A stretch of DNA of 31,026 nucleotides from an uncultured Collinsella sp. (GTDB taxonomy: Bacteria > Actinomycetota > Coriobacteriia > Coriobacteriales > Coriobacteriaceae): NCBI GenBank assembly GCA_902491055.1, contig CABUGI010000011.1, positions 1-31,026 of the forward strand, written 5' to 3'. Made by a program: the position numbers and the translations under genes. A model generated the notes under the pieces. That model worked only from the letters and a program-made list of their open reading frames with translations. It made no database searches and was not told the DNA's origin. Every line of letters starts with the position of its first letter. Positions within the stretch are counted from its first letter, which is position 1. Positions 16,737-25,777 of this stretch are shown here, piece by piece.

Positions 16737-17272
16737 TACAGAGCCCCCTTTGGTCGATAGCGCGCGTATTCTACAGGAACATCCTGTTCCTAGAGGCACC
16801 GTTCTTCACCGACCGCTACATGTACAAGTACACCAAGTATCTCCAGAAGTGCGGAATGGACATCGCCGATTACGACAAACACGGCTTCATTCACAAGTCG
16901 GTGTGGTTCGACAGCAGCGAGCGTTATTCGCTCATTAAGATTGGCAGGGCCGTCACTCTTTCGCGCGACGTCATTCTGCTCACGCATGACTATTCTATAC
17001 GCAACGCGACCAATGCATTCGAGGAAAACCCCGATAACCTTAAGTATAAGTTCCTGAACCTATCTCCATTGGTAGCAATGTTTTTGTCGGGGTCCGAGCC
17101 ATTCTTCTGCCCGGGACCGAAATCGGCGACGACGTGATTATCGGCGCCGGCTCGGTGGTGAAGGGTAAGGTTCCACCGAAAACTGTCTGGGGGGGCGCCG
17201 GCTCGCCAGCTTTGTACGCTGGAGGAGTACTACAAGCGGCATAAGTACAAGCATGACTACACGATTGAGTAA
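16733..17272 (+). pseudogene. Hexapeptide-repeat acyltransferase (WcaF/LbH type), broken by two frameshifts
   Basis: The frame from ATG 16733 encodes an acyltransferase N-terminus (GFIHKSVWFDSSERYSLIKI, VILLTHDYSIRNA) but loses the family pattern near 17055. The left-handed beta-helix then continues in another frame from GAA 17056 (EPISIGSNVFVGVRAILLPG, EIGDDVIIGAGSVVKGK). At the run of seven G (17189-17195) it returns to the first frame, which gives GAPARQLCTLEEYY and ends at TAA 17270-17272. The net shift is zero, and the intact product would be 179 aa, right for the family. Read literally, translation stops at 17137. The cause could be sequencing indels, true decay, or slippage at the G-run. 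The intact enzyme would acetylate a repeat-unit sugar. Confidence 0.85.
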
Positions 17273-17281
17273 GGCGGCTTA

Positions 17282-18418
17282 ATGACGAACGGGCAACCCA
17301 TACGCGTGCTGCAGGCCGTGCCATCTATGGGACATGGCGGTATCGAGCACTTCCTCATGAACCTGTATAGGGCCATCGATAAGGACAAAGTTCAGTTCGA
17401 TTTCATGTACCGCGTGTCCTACGAATGCGTGTTCGACAAGGAGATCGATGCCATGGGAGGACGTATTTTCAGATGCGTTGACCCTGACAGACATCCTGTA
17501 AGGTCAGGTAGGTTCTACCGATCTTTCTTCGCCGAGCACCCTGAGTTCTGTGCGGTCCACGAGCATCGATCGGGTTGCGACGGGTTTTTCGGGCTCATGC
17601 GCGCTGCAAAGCACGCTGACGTGCCCATTCGCATCCTGCATTCGCACAACTCCCAGAAGGGCTGGGCATACAACCCGGTGAAAGACCTGACAGACGCTTT
17701 CAATGCGCCGCGCCTCGCTGCTTTCGCAAACACGTTCGTGGCTTGTTCCGACGTGGCGGCGACGTACTTGTACGGGCGTTGTCCCAAGGCGTTTGACGCG
17801 TGCGTAGTCCGCCCGAACGCCATAGACCTTAGCGCGTTTGTTTTCAATCCCTCGGCGCGAGCCGATGTACGCGAGCGCTATGGGATCGATCACGACGCCT
17901 TGGTCGTCGGCCATGTCGGGCGCTTCGTCTCCGAGAAGAATCAGGTGTTTCTCGTGGAAGTGGTGTCTAGGCTCCGTTCCGATGGAGTACGAGCCGAAGC
18001 GCTCCTCTTGGGCGATGGCCCTCTTCGCGACAAAGTTTCGAGCAAGGCCGACTCTCTGGGCATTTCTCAGTACGTGCACTTGGCTGGCATACAGGAAGAC
18101 ACTGCCTCACACTACTCCGCGATGGACGTGTTTTGTATGCCGTCGCTCTTCGAGGGGCTGCCCGTTTCGTGCGTGGAGGCACAAGCGAGCGGGCTTCCCA
18201 TGGTCCTTTCCGCAGATATCAGCCACATGGCAGATATCTGCGGGCACACCGCTTTCCTCGATCTGAATGAAAGCGCGAGTTCATGGGGTAATGCAATCCG
18301 AGCCGCAGCAGAGGGCGGTCGGCACAACGGCACTTCGGCTCTTCGTACCGCCGGTTACGACATCGCCACCGCCGCCCAAGAGTTCGAGAGGTTATACCTG
18401 AGCGGGGTGTCTGCATGA
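17282..18418 (+). CDS. GT4-family glycosyltransferase (EpsF-like)
   Basis: A 378-aa GT-B enzyme. The start RVLQAVPSMGHGGIEHFLMN is typical of EpsF/CapM-like transferases, with a central HSHNSQKGWAYN segment. The donor domain has VGHVGRFVSEKNQVFL, ALLLGDGPL and the nucleotide-sugar motif PSLFEGLPVSCVEAQASGLP, where the two Glu residues are the E-x7-E pair. ATG 17282 follows the acyltransferase stop by 9 bp with a modest AAGGCGG site. The stop overlaps the start of the polymerase gene (ATGA). The specific sugar is not predictable. Confidence 0.88.
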   Translation: MTNGQPIRVLQAVPSMGHGGIEHFLMNLYRAIDKDKVQFDFMYRVSYECVFDKEIDAMGGRIFRCVDPDRHPVRSGRFYRSFFAEHPEFCAVHEHRSGCDGFFGLMRAAKHADVPIRILHSHNSQKGWAYNPVKDLTDAFNAPRLAAFANTFVACSDVAATYLYGRCPKAFDACVVRPNAIDLSAFVFNPSARADVRERYGIDHDALVVGHVGRFVSEKNQVFLVEVVSRLRSDGVRAEALLLGDGPLRDKVSSKADSLGISQYVHLAGIQEDTASHYSAMDVFCMPSLFEGLPVSCVEAQASGLPMVLSADISHMADICGHTAFLDLNESASSWGNAIRAAAEGGRHNGTSALRTAGYDIATAAQEFERLYLSGVSA

Positions 18419-19851
18419 GCATGCTTCTTTCGAGGAATGCGAAGCCCGATATAACTGTTTACAAGGTGCTTTGCATAGCAATCATGGTGCTCCAGGCGCT
18501 CGGCATTGTTTGTGTTCCTCACTTTTACGACTACGGCCTTATGTGCTTCGTCTCGCTGGCGCAGTTGGCATTATTCGTCGCCGTGGCGCTCATGTCCCCG
18601 AGCCGACAACCTTTCGTCATCCTCTTCCTGGTTGCCAACTGGATCTTCAACTGCGGACAAATCGCCTGCATCGCTGCGGGTTATGGGACAGATGACGTCC
18701 TAAATCTTGACTTCCGGTGGTATGGATCGCCGTCAACAATCGAAAGTGCGTTCCGCTTCTATCTCTACTCACAGACGCTCGTCGCCGCAGGAGCACTGCT
18801 GCTTCAAAAGACGCCGATTGACGTTCCAGTTAACGTTGCTATCGGGCAATTTGTCGAGCATAAGTCACTTGCAAAATGTCTCATATTTGCCGGCCTACCC
18901 TTCTGGCTGTACGTGAATGGATCCAAGATAATTGGTGCCGCTTCGGACGCCTATCGCGGCGTCTATTCCTTGGTCATTCCAGCGCCCATCCAAGCGCTCT
19001 CCTTTTTCTTCGAAGCCGGTTTGTTGCTGATGTTGTTGGTCCTCGGTAGAGAGCGCAGGGGGACTACTCTCTTTTGCGCGGTCATTGCTATCAACGTTGT
19101 GCTTATGACAACGGGAAGTAGGCAGTACTCCGTTTGCTTTCTCGCGGTCTGGTGCTTGATTTATTTCTGCTACTTAAATACTCCGTCACCTGGCAGGGCT
19201 TTCGGCCTAATTGTTGCTTGCGTCTGCCTCCTGTTCCTGGTCGATGCTTTCGGTGAACTCAGGACAACTGGCTTCTCTTTTGAGGCTTTTAGTGCTTATT
19301 TGGCGAAGGCCTCGTTCTTTGATGTCGTCTGGGACAGTTTGGGCGAGTTCGGAAGCGCATTCTCGACTCTTGTCATAAGTATGTCCAACGTCCCGTCCAT
19401 TCTTTCATACGGCATGGGATTAACTTACGTTGCAGGTTTCCTTTCCGTCGTTCCCATGCTCGTGAGCCGTTTCCCCCTTCTTAAAGAAGCGACCCAGTTT
19501 ACAAAGATGATAAGCGGTTCGGCCTTCCTTGGTGGCTCGATGCTCGGCGAGTTCTTTTATAACTTCGGTTGGCTGGGCATCGTGGGTTCGTTTTTAGTTG
19601 GCGCCCTTTTGGCCTGGTGTCAGAGTTGTCTTAATGAAGCCGAGGATGGGAAATGCAACATTTATACTTGGGTTTCCGCCGTTCTGGCAGTGTTCCTTCT
19701 TCTTTTCATTCGTGGCTACTTCACCGACGCGATCATGAAACTCGCATACGTGTATCTATTTATCTGGCTAACGAGCTGTCTGAGGAAATACGGGTCGCGG
19801 CATAGGTCATTCAACTGTGACGGGAATCCGGAAGAGGCGGATGCGAAATGA
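18415..19851 (+). CDS. Multi-spanning membrane protein, probable Wzy-type repeat-unit polymerase
   Basis: This 478-aa protein is strongly hydrophobic over most of its length, with roughly ten to twelve membrane segments (for example VLCIAIMVLQALGIVCV and LIVACVCLLFLVDAF). A long loop sits between later helices, and a short hydrophilic Arg-rich tail ends the protein. Wzy polymerases diverge too far for motif assignment. The call rests on topology and position: it is the only protein of this shape in a locus that has a Wzx flippase and an initiating transferase. ATG 18415 overlaps the previous stop, and its own stop overlaps the next gene by 4 bp. Confidence 0.75.
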   Translation: MSMLLSRNAKPDITVYKVLCIAIMVLQALGIVCVPHFYDYGLMCFVSLAQLALFVAVALMSPSRQPFVILFLVANWIFNCGQIACIAAGYGTDDVLNLDFRWYGSPSTIESAFRFYLYSQTLVAAGALLLQKTPIDVPVNVAIGQFVEHKSLAKCLIFAGLPFWLYVNGSKIIGAASDAYRGVYSLVIPAPIQALSFFFEAGLLLMLLVLGRERRGTTLFCAVIAINVVLMTTGSRQYSVCFLAVWCLIYFCYLNTPSPGRAFGLIVACVCLLFLVDAFGELRTTGFSFEAFSAYLAKASFFDVVWDSLGEFGSAFSTLVISMSNVPSILSYGMGLTYVAGFLSVVPMLVSRFPLLKEATQFTKMISGSAFLGGSMLGEFFYNFGWLGIVGSFLVGALLAWCQSCLNEAEDGKCNIYTWVSAVLAVFLLLFIRGYFTDAIMKLAYVYLFIWLTSCLRKYGSRHRSFNCDGNPEEADAK

Positions 19852-20882
19852 ACCGCCCCTTCTTCTCAATTTGTATCGCGGCATACGACGCACAACGCTT
19901 TATCGACGAGTGCCTTGAATCCATATTGGCACAGGATTGTCACGATTACGAGGTGATTATCGTAGACGATGGCTCTTTGCAGCCCTTGGTCCTCGACAAG
20001 GCCATTTGCACGCTGCTGCCGTCGTGTAAGCTGATACGCACCGACAACGGTGGGCCCTACGCAGCGCGGCAAACGGCTTTCGAAGTCGCAGGCGGTATGG
20101 CTGTCCTCTGCATCGATTCTGATGATAAACTTCACGACCCTTCCGCCCTGTCGAAAATCAAACGTGCTTTCGAGAACGGCGCCGACATTGTGCTTTTCAA
20201 CGCAACCTCGTCCGAGCGTAAATCATCTCTTATGTTCGATTTCTCCGCGCTCGGTGAGGGTGGACCTGTTGAGGAGGACTCAGTTTGGGCTTTATTCAGC
20301 AAAGGCTATTCACTGAATAGCCTTTGCTGTAAAGCGTTCAAGCGATCGATTTACAGCAAAGGAGAAATAAACCGCCCCAGACTTCTTATGGCTGAGGACA
20401 GGCTGCAATGCCTTGAGATTATGAGCCGTGCACGGTCCTACTGGCTTATCAACGAGCCACTTTACTTCTATCGGCCAAACCCTTCATCCACCACCAACGC
20501 GGGCTACAATCCTGCCTACTTTGCTCAGGTATGCTATGTGGAAGAGGAGGTAGTCGCGTACATGGAACGACGCGGCATGCCGCTCGGGAGCTGGGCGCGC
20601 TATTTCCTTTCATATACCTCGAGTGCTCTTTTGGGCGTGCGGTACAACCGAAACCTTAACTTCGCAGCCCGCCGGGATTCATATGCCTCCGTTCGCGGCG
20701 AGCGCATTGTGGGGCTTGCTGCGGAGCGTTGTGCTGTTGGCTCGCTTGCCAAAGTGGACGCACTACGACTCCGTCTCATGCTTGACAACAGGTATACGGC
20801 GCTTGACGCGAGCATGTTGCCTTGGAGGATTGGATCTGCGATTAAGCGGTTGGCTAGAAGGGGCGTTGAGAGGAGAATATGA
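19848..20882 (+). CDS. GT2-family glycosyltransferase
   Basis: A 344-aa GT-A enzyme. The N-terminal domain is canonical: FFSICIAAYDAQRFIDECL, YEVIIVDDGS, and the metal-binding LCIDSDDKL (DxD). A later AEDRLQCLEIM segment supplies the likely catalytic acidic motif. No membrane helix is evident. The coding sequence contains a perfect 15-bp inverted repeat with a 3-nt loop (20297-20329), encoding part of SKGYSLNSLCCKAFKRS. ATGA overlap with the polymerase gene upstream and the next GT2 downstream indicates coupled translation. Donor and acceptor unknown. Confidence 0.88.
   Translation: MNRPFFSICIAAYDAQRFIDECLESILAQDCHDYEVIIVDDGSLQPLVLDKAICTLLPSCKLIRTDNGGPYAARQTAFEVAGGMAVLCIDSDDKLHDPSALSKIKRAFENGADIVLFNATSSERKSSLMFDFSALGEGGPVEEDSVWALFSKGYSLNSLCCKAFKRSIYSKGEINRPRLLMAEDRLQCLEIMSRARSYWLINEPLYFYRPNPSSTTNAGYNPAYFAQVCYVEEEVVAYMERRGMPLGSWARYFLSYTSSALLGVRYNRNLNFAARRDSYASVRGERIVGLAAERCAVGSLAKVDALRLRLMLDNRYTALDASMLPWRIGSAIKRLARRGVERRI
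20297..20329. repeat. Perfect 15-bp inverted repeat inside the GT2 gene
   Basis: CAGCAAAGGCTATTC (20297-20311) and its exact reverse complement (20315-20329) flank the 3-nt loop ACT. A third partial copy, CAGCAAAGG, lies at 20354-20362. There is no T-run after it, so it is unlikely to be a terminator. Confidence 0.9.
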
Positions 20883-21859
20883 GTAAAAAAACGGTTTCTG
20901 TCATTGTGCCGTCATACAATGTCGCCTCTACCGTTGTTAGGTGTCTTGACTCAGTGTACGCACAGACGTATGAAGATCTCGAGGTCGTCGTCGTCAACGA
21001 CGGCTCGACGGATAATACGCTACAGGTGCTCCGCGATTACCGCAGGGCCCATATGACCTTGGTTTTGATTGACCAACACAACCAAGGTCTATCTGCAGCA
21101 CGCAATACCGGACTTGATGCGGCAACGGGCGAGTATATCTATTTCCTTGATTCCGATGATTACCTTGGGCCGGAGGAAATTGAGCTTCTAGTTGATGCTA
21201 TGGATGAGGGTATGGACATGGCTGTGGGCGGCATGACGTACGTCGACGCCGACGGCAACGTCCTGAGGACGGTGTGCGACCCTGCATGCCACCTGGAAGA
21301 GCTCGGCTACTGGGACCGCGTCTACGGCAACCCTAATGGGAACTCAGTAGAGTACATAGTTAGCTGCGGGAAGCTCTACCGTGCAGACCTCTTTAAGCAG
21401 GCACGCTTCGCTCTCGGCAAGATCCATGAGGACGAGTTCATGCTTCACCACATCGTCAAGCAGTGCGGTGGCGTGGCTGTCGTTCCGGTCAGTAAGCTGT
21501 ATTACGTTCAGAACAATGCATCTATAACGCATCGACCCTCTGCGCGCTCGAAGCTCGACATCGTCGAGGCTTTCCTGGACAGGAATCGGTATTTCCTTGA
21601 TAGGGGCTTCTTTGACCTGTTCTGGACGTCCCTTTGCCAAGTAAAGGCTGCGCTTGTCGATTCCTATTGTGTCATCTCTAATGAGGTGGAGATGTCGCGC
21701 TGGCATGACCTCAAGGAGGACTGGAATCGTGCGTTCGCGGTTGGCAGGCGCCATTTCGATCTCCGCGACAGGCATTGCGTTTCATGTCTTGCCTATCGCT
21801 GTTTTCCCACATTATTTAACAAACGCAACAGCCATCCGTCTGACGAAGGGACACAATGA
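20879..21859 (+). CDS. GT2-family glycosyltransferase
   Basis: A 326-aa GT-A enzyme of the EpsJ/CpsI-like type. Motifs are SVIVPSYNVASTVVRCLDSV, LEVVVVNDGSTDNTL, NQGLSAARNTGLDAATGEYI, FLDSDDYL (DxD) and the acidic KIHEDEFMLHHIV motif. Length is usual for the family. GAGAGGAG precedes ATG 20879, which overlaps the stop of the upstream GT2. The stop in turn overlaps the pyruvyltransferase start by 4 bp. With the two GT4 enzymes, the WbuB-like GT and the other GT2, at least five transferases act after the initiating enzyme, pointing to a repeat unit of about five or six sugars. Confidence 0.92.
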   Translation: MSKKTVSVIVPSYNVASTVVRCLDSVYAQTYEDLEVVVVNDGSTDNTLQVLRDYRRAHMTLVLIDQHNQGLSAARNTGLDAATGEYIYFLDSDDYLGPEEIELLVDAMDEGMDMAVGGMTYVDADGNVLRTVCDPACHLEELGYWDRVYGNPNGNSVEYIVSCGKLYRADLFKQARFALGKIHEDEFMLHHIVKQCGGVAVVPVSKLYYVQNNASITHRPSARSKLDIVEAFLDRNRYFLDRGFFDLFWTSLCQVKAALVDSYCVISNEVEMSRWHDLKEDWNRAFAVGRRHFDLRDRHCVSCLAYRCFPTLFNKRNSHPSDEGTQ

Positions 21860-22911
21860 GTTTCACCGAATTTAAGGGCCACATCTCTTGCGAGGTGCGT
21901 ACGAGAGAAATGCTCCGGCGCTTCGCCCGGAACCAGAAGTCCTCCTCGAGGACGGCGATCATGATTTCAACTCCCAGCCACGGAAACCTGGGCGATCAGG
22001 CAATCGTCTATGCCCAAAAGCGCTTCCTCGCCGACGCGCTCCCCGGTTTCTCCGTGTTCGAGATCCAGCGCTACCAGTACGAGCTCGCGCGGAAGACGAT
22101 ACAGAGTATGGTGCGTCCCTCCGACATCATTGTCGTTGACGGAGGCGGCAACGTTGGCACTCTGTGGCCCGAGGAGAATGACAAGATAAACGACATCGTC
22201 AGCCGTTTCATAGATTGCAGTGTCCTGGTTTTCCCCCAAACGGCGTACTTCGAGGACTCCGAGCGAGGGCAGGAGTGTGAGCGCGAGACAGCCGCCGTTT
22301 ACCGATCAAATCCGAACCTCGTGTACTTCTCGCGTGACCGGAGGACGTTCGAGACCATCGGTAGGCTCACGCCCGATACGCCGAACTACTACGTGCCCGA
22401 CATCGTTCCGTACATCAATGACGCGCCATTCTCCACTGAGCGGTCGGGTGCCCTGCTGTGCTTGCGCGACGACAAAGAGCGCGCACTCGATGACGAGGTT
22501 GTAAAAACGATTGATTCCGTCCTTGTCGAACTTGGGATTCAGGCTGGCCGTACGTCTACGGTCGTTGCGGAGCCGACAAGGATTTACGAGGGGAACAGGG
22601 ACGCCATTCTTGGCGCCAAGTGGGCGGAGTTCTCTACCTCCGAGCTGGTCATCACCGACAGACTTCATGGCATGTTTTTCTCTGCTATCACTGGCACTCC
22701 ATGCGTGGCGTTGGACAATTTGAGTCACAAGGTCTCTCAGGGCTTCGAGTGGATCGAGGGGATTCCGAACGTTCGCCTTGCCCGTACGCCCGATGAGATT
22801 CCGGTCCTTACCCGGGAAGCTCTCGCCGCAGGCCCCCACAGGTACAGCCGTGCGCCCTTGGATCCTGTATACGGGCAGATGAGGGAGGTGATTCGCCGTG
22901 CGGTCGAATAG
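21856..22911 (+). CDS. Polysaccharide pyruvyl transferase family protein
   Basis: A 351-aa member of the PF04230 family, which transfers pyruvate from phosphoenolpyruvate to a sugar hydroxyl pair (CsaB, EpsO and related enzymes). Features include STPSHGNLGDQAIVYAQKRF near the N-terminus, IIVVDGGGNVGTLW, VLVFPQTAYFEDSE, and the C-terminal LVITDRLHGMFFSAITGTPC motif. Its product would give the polymer negative charge. It overlaps the upstream GT2 by 4 bp and the flippase by 14 bp. The family call is strong; the acceptor sugar is unknown. Confidence 0.92.
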   Translation: MSFTEFKGHISCEVRTREMLRRFARNQKSSSRTAIMISTPSHGNLGDQAIVYAQKRFLADALPGFSVFEIQRYQYELARKTIQSMVRPSDIIVVDGGGNVGTLWPEENDKINDIVSRFIDCSVLVFPQTAYFEDSERGQECERETAAVYRSNPNLVYFSRDRRTFETIGRLTPDTPNYYVPDIVPYINDAPFSTERSGALLCLRDDKERALDDEVVKTIDSVLVELGIQAGRTSTVVAEPTRIYEGNRDAILGAKWAEFSTSELVITDRLHGMFFSAITGTPCVALDNLSHKVSQGFEWIEGIPNVRLARTPDEIPVLTREALAAGPHRYSRAPLDPVYGQMREVIRRAVE

Positions 22912-24424
22912 GCTCGCCACTGCGTTCAACGTTGCTTCCGCCATTATCACCCTTGGTGTGCAGATGGCCGTCAGCTTCTTCCTCTCTTCCTACCTGGTGG
23001 CAACGCTGGGGGAAGTAGCCAACGGCTTCACTCAGCTGGCAAACAATTTCGTCTCGTATGCCTCACTGGTAACGATCGCGTTCAACTCGATGGGATCGAG
23101 GTTTATATCTGCGGCGTACCACCGCGGCAAGATTGAAGACTCCGTCGCCTACTATTCGACACTTATCGTCTGTAACGTAATTCTGTGCCTGATCTTCTTG
23201 CCAGTGGCCATTGCCGTGCTTGCCAATCTTGGGTCAATTGTGGACATGGGCAACGCCGACCCCGCTGACGTTGGGATGCTCTTTGCGTTTGTATTTGCCA
23301 ACTTTGGCGCCAACCTTTTCGTGTCCCTGTTCTGTTCGGCTATGTTTGTTGTCAACAAAGTCTACATCCAGAACGCCATTAACCTCTTTCGCAATGTGCT
23401 CAACGCGGCGCTGCTCGTATTCGTGTTCAGTTTCTTCACGACACGTGTGTGCTATGTCTCGCTCATTGCGCTGCTGCTCACTATCGCGAGCGCGCCCGTT
23501 TGCTTTATTATCAAGCGCAAGGTCGTTCCCGAACTTACTTTCAACGCGAAAACGTTCTCAGGCAAGTTCGTACGTGATCTGACGTCTTCTGGCATCTGGA
23601 ACACGGTGAATCAGTGCGGCAACATCCTGACCACCGGGCTTGACTTGCTTTTCGCCAACTGGTTCGTGGGTGCGAGCCCCATGGGCGTTCTTTCGGTGGC
23701 AAAGACCATGCCAACCGCAATTACCACGCTCGCCACCACACTCAACAACAACCTCGAGCCGGAGCTTGTGATCGTCTATGCCAAGGAAGGGGCAGAGGGT
23801 CTATACCGTCGTCTGAAACTTGACATTCGCCTATCAAATCTCATCGTCGCCGTGCCTGTCGGCGTCTTTTGTGCGCTTGCTCCGGAGTTCTACCGGCTCT
23901 GGATGCCTTCACTTGATGCTTGGGAGCTCACGTTCCTTTCAATCCTCACGATTTGTAACTTCATACCCTGGGCTGGGCTACAGGTGATTTACAACGTCTT
24001 TACGGTGATGAACAAGCTCAAGGTAAACTCCGTCTCATTCCTGTGCGGTGCTGTTCTCAACTTAATACTAGTCCTGTTCGCTCTCAATTTCACCAACCTG
24101 GGAACGTATGCGATCGCAGGAGTCAGCGCATTGATTTCCATTACAAGGAATCTCATCATCATTGCACCTTATGTCGCAAAGTTAATCGGCAAATCCTTGT
24201 GGACAATGTATCGCGAGGCGCTTGTGTCTCTGCTTAGCGTCGGCGTCACCATTTGTGTTTCTCTCAGCATAACAACCGTGGTAGCTACCGCGACATGGTG
24301 CGGACTGCTCATCGCCGTGTTGCTATCATGCTTTATTTGCTGGTCGATCGTGTTCTGTACCACCTTTTCAACCGAACAACGATGCGCCTATCTAGCGCTT
24401 GTTAAAGGCATTCTTACTCGGTAA
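22898..24424 (+). CDS. Wzx-type polysaccharide flippase
   Basis: A 508-aa membrane protein with about twelve to fourteen hydrophobic segments in the MOP/PST exporter pattern. The N-terminal region VQMAVSFFLSSYLVATLGEVANG and a central NTVNQCGNILTTGLDLLFANWF are typical of the family. It should move undecaprenyl-linked repeat units across the membrane for the Wzy-like polymerase. GTG 22898 is well placed after a strong GGGAGGTGA site that lies inside the preceding gene, so the 14-bp overlap is real. Composition becomes more AT-rich toward its 3' end. Confidence 0.9.
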   Translation: MRSNRLATAFNVASAIITLGVQMAVSFFLSSYLVATLGEVANGFTQLANNFVSYASLVTIAFNSMGSRFISAAYHRGKIEDSVAYYSTLIVCNVILCLIFLPVAIAVLANLGSIVDMGNADPADVGMLFAFVFANFGANLFVSLFCSAMFVVNKVYIQNAINLFRNVLNAALLVFVFSFFTTRVCYVSLIALLLTIASAPVCFIIKRKVVPELTFNAKTFSGKFVRDLTSSGIWNTVNQCGNILTTGLDLLFANWFVGASPMGVLSVAKTMPTAITTLATTLNNNLEPELVIVYAKEGAEGLYRRLKLDIRLSNLIVAVPVGVFCALAPEFYRLWMPSLDAWELTFLSILTICNFIPWAGLQVIYNVFTVMNKLKVNSVSFLCGAVLNLILVLFALNFTNLGTYAIAGVSALISITRNLIIIAPYVAKLIGKSLWTMYREALVSLLSVGVTICVSLSITTVVATATWCGLLIAVLLSCFICWSIVFCTTFSTEQRCAYLALVKGILTR

Positions 24425-24449
24425 TAGCTTTTATTGATTGGAATCTTAT

Positions 24450-25532
24450 ATGAAGAAAGTCATTTTATTTGGCATCCCGTTGTCTGTATGTAATTTGCGT
24501 TGCCATTACTGTTATCTATCGCAGCGGCCAAGTAGTTATGAAGGCGTCATTCCGCAGATGAAATACTCACCCGAGCAAATCGCTTACGCCATGAGGAAAG
24601 AGCGCCTTGGGGGTATTTCATATTTTAATCTCTGCGCTGACGGGGAGACGCTTCTGCTGCCGGAACTCGCTCAGTACGTTAAGCTTCTCGCCCTCGAAGG
24701 GCATTACTTGGAGATTGTCTCGAACATGGTGCTCACCAAGAAACTTGAGCCTCTGCTCGATCTCGAACCTGACGTTCTCTCGCATGTGGAGTTCAAATGC
24801 TCGCTACATTACCTAGAACTAAAGGAGAGGGGGCTTCTCAAGCGATTCGCTGAGAACGTAAACGCCGCCTGGGCGGCGGGTGCGTCCTGCAATGTTGAGA
24901 TAACCCCCTCTGATGAGCTTGTTCCTTTTATCCCAGAGGTCAAAAAATACTGCATGGAAAACTTTGGGGCGCTCGCACACCTCACGATTGCGCGAAATGA
25001 TGCCACTAGTGGGATTAATCGGCTAACTAATCTCTCTTCCAATGAGTACTATGCCGCTTGGAACCAGTTCAATTCCTCTTTCTTCGATTTCAAGAACACA
25101 ATTTTCGGCGTTAAACAGACTGGGTTTTGTGAAGCAGGATCTTGGATGTATTACGTTGACATGTCCACCGGCGAAGCACGTCAGTGCTACAAAGGGTGCA
25201 GCGTCGGCAATGTGTTCGCGAACCCTGACGAGCCGCTTCCGGACAAGCCGATTGGCCGCTGCCATGACCCCCATTGCTACAACGGGCACATGCTTATGAC
25301 GGCAGGTCTTATTAGCGGAGTGACTGAAATAGGCTATGGAGACATCCGCGACCGCGTGAGAACAGATGGCACACACTGGTTGCGCCCTGAGCTGAAAGCT
25401 TTTTTCAACACAAGGCTCGGAGATAGCAATGAAAATCCTTCCGGCTTTAACAAAACGATTGCAAGAATTGAGAGCTCTGCTTCTTGGAATGCGTTGCGCG
25501 TTAAGTCAAAGGTCCAACGTCTGTTAGGATAA
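24450..25532 (+). CDS. Radical SAM protein at the end of the capsule locus
   Basis: A 360-aa protein with the [4Fe-4S]/SAM motif CNLRCHYC close to the N-terminus, followed by LCADGETLL in the SAM-binding position. The C-terminal half has several Cys (GFCEAGSW, QCYKGCSVGN, CHDPHCYNGH), suggesting a SPASM-like auxiliary cluster site. The substrate is unknown; radical SAM enzymes in polysaccharide loci may modify a sugar, lipid carrier or peptide. ATG 24450 was taken in preference to a TTG at 24438; neither has a strong ribosome binding site. It lies 25 bp after the flippase on the same strand, so it is probably the last gene of the operon. GC content is lower than in the core of the locus. Confidence 0.87.
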   Translation: MKKVILFGIPLSVCNLRCHYCYLSQRPSSYEGVIPQMKYSPEQIAYAMRKERLGGISYFNLCADGETLLLPELAQYVKLLALEGHYLEIVSNMVLTKKLEPLLDLEPDVLSHVEFKCSLHYLELKERGLLKRFAENVNAAWAAGASCNVEITPSDELVPFIPEVKKYCMENFGALAHLTIARNDATSGINRLTNLSSNEYYAAWNQFNSSFFDFKNTIFGVKQTGFCEAGSWMYYVDMSTGEARQCYKGCSVGNVFANPDEPLPDKPIGRCHDPHCYNGHMLMTAGLISGVTEIGYGDIRDRVRTDGTHWLRPELKAFFNTRLGDSNENPSGFNKTIARIESSASWNALRVKSKVQRLLG

Positions 25533-25682
25533 GCAGTTTAATTCAAACGTCTCTTTACGCCAGCTCGTTGAATTCGATCCAAACATTCCTGTTGCAAGAC
25601 TGCAAGTTAAGTGTCGTTAAAGTTTCTAGACGACCATTTGTTATTCGAGGAAGGACTCCGTCCTCTATAGTCCAATCGTAAT

Positions 25683-25725
25683 ATAGGTGCCAGAATATCA
25701 GGCTAGCTGATATTCTGGCACCTAT
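25683..25725. terminator. Perfect 19-bp inverted repeat, candidate terminator of the capsule operon
   Basis: Positions 25683-25701 are the exact reverse complement of 25707-25725, with loop GCTAG. On the plus strand the stem is followed by TTGTTTATCC, a weak T-rich tail. It lies about 150 bp after the radical SAM stop. It could equally be a mobile-element end or a MITE-like structure, since perfect 19-bp stems are longer than usual terminators. Confidence 0.55.
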
Positions 25726-25777
25726 TTGTTTATCCAACATTTGAATGGTTCGAAAAGCCAAAATGGCGATTGCATTG

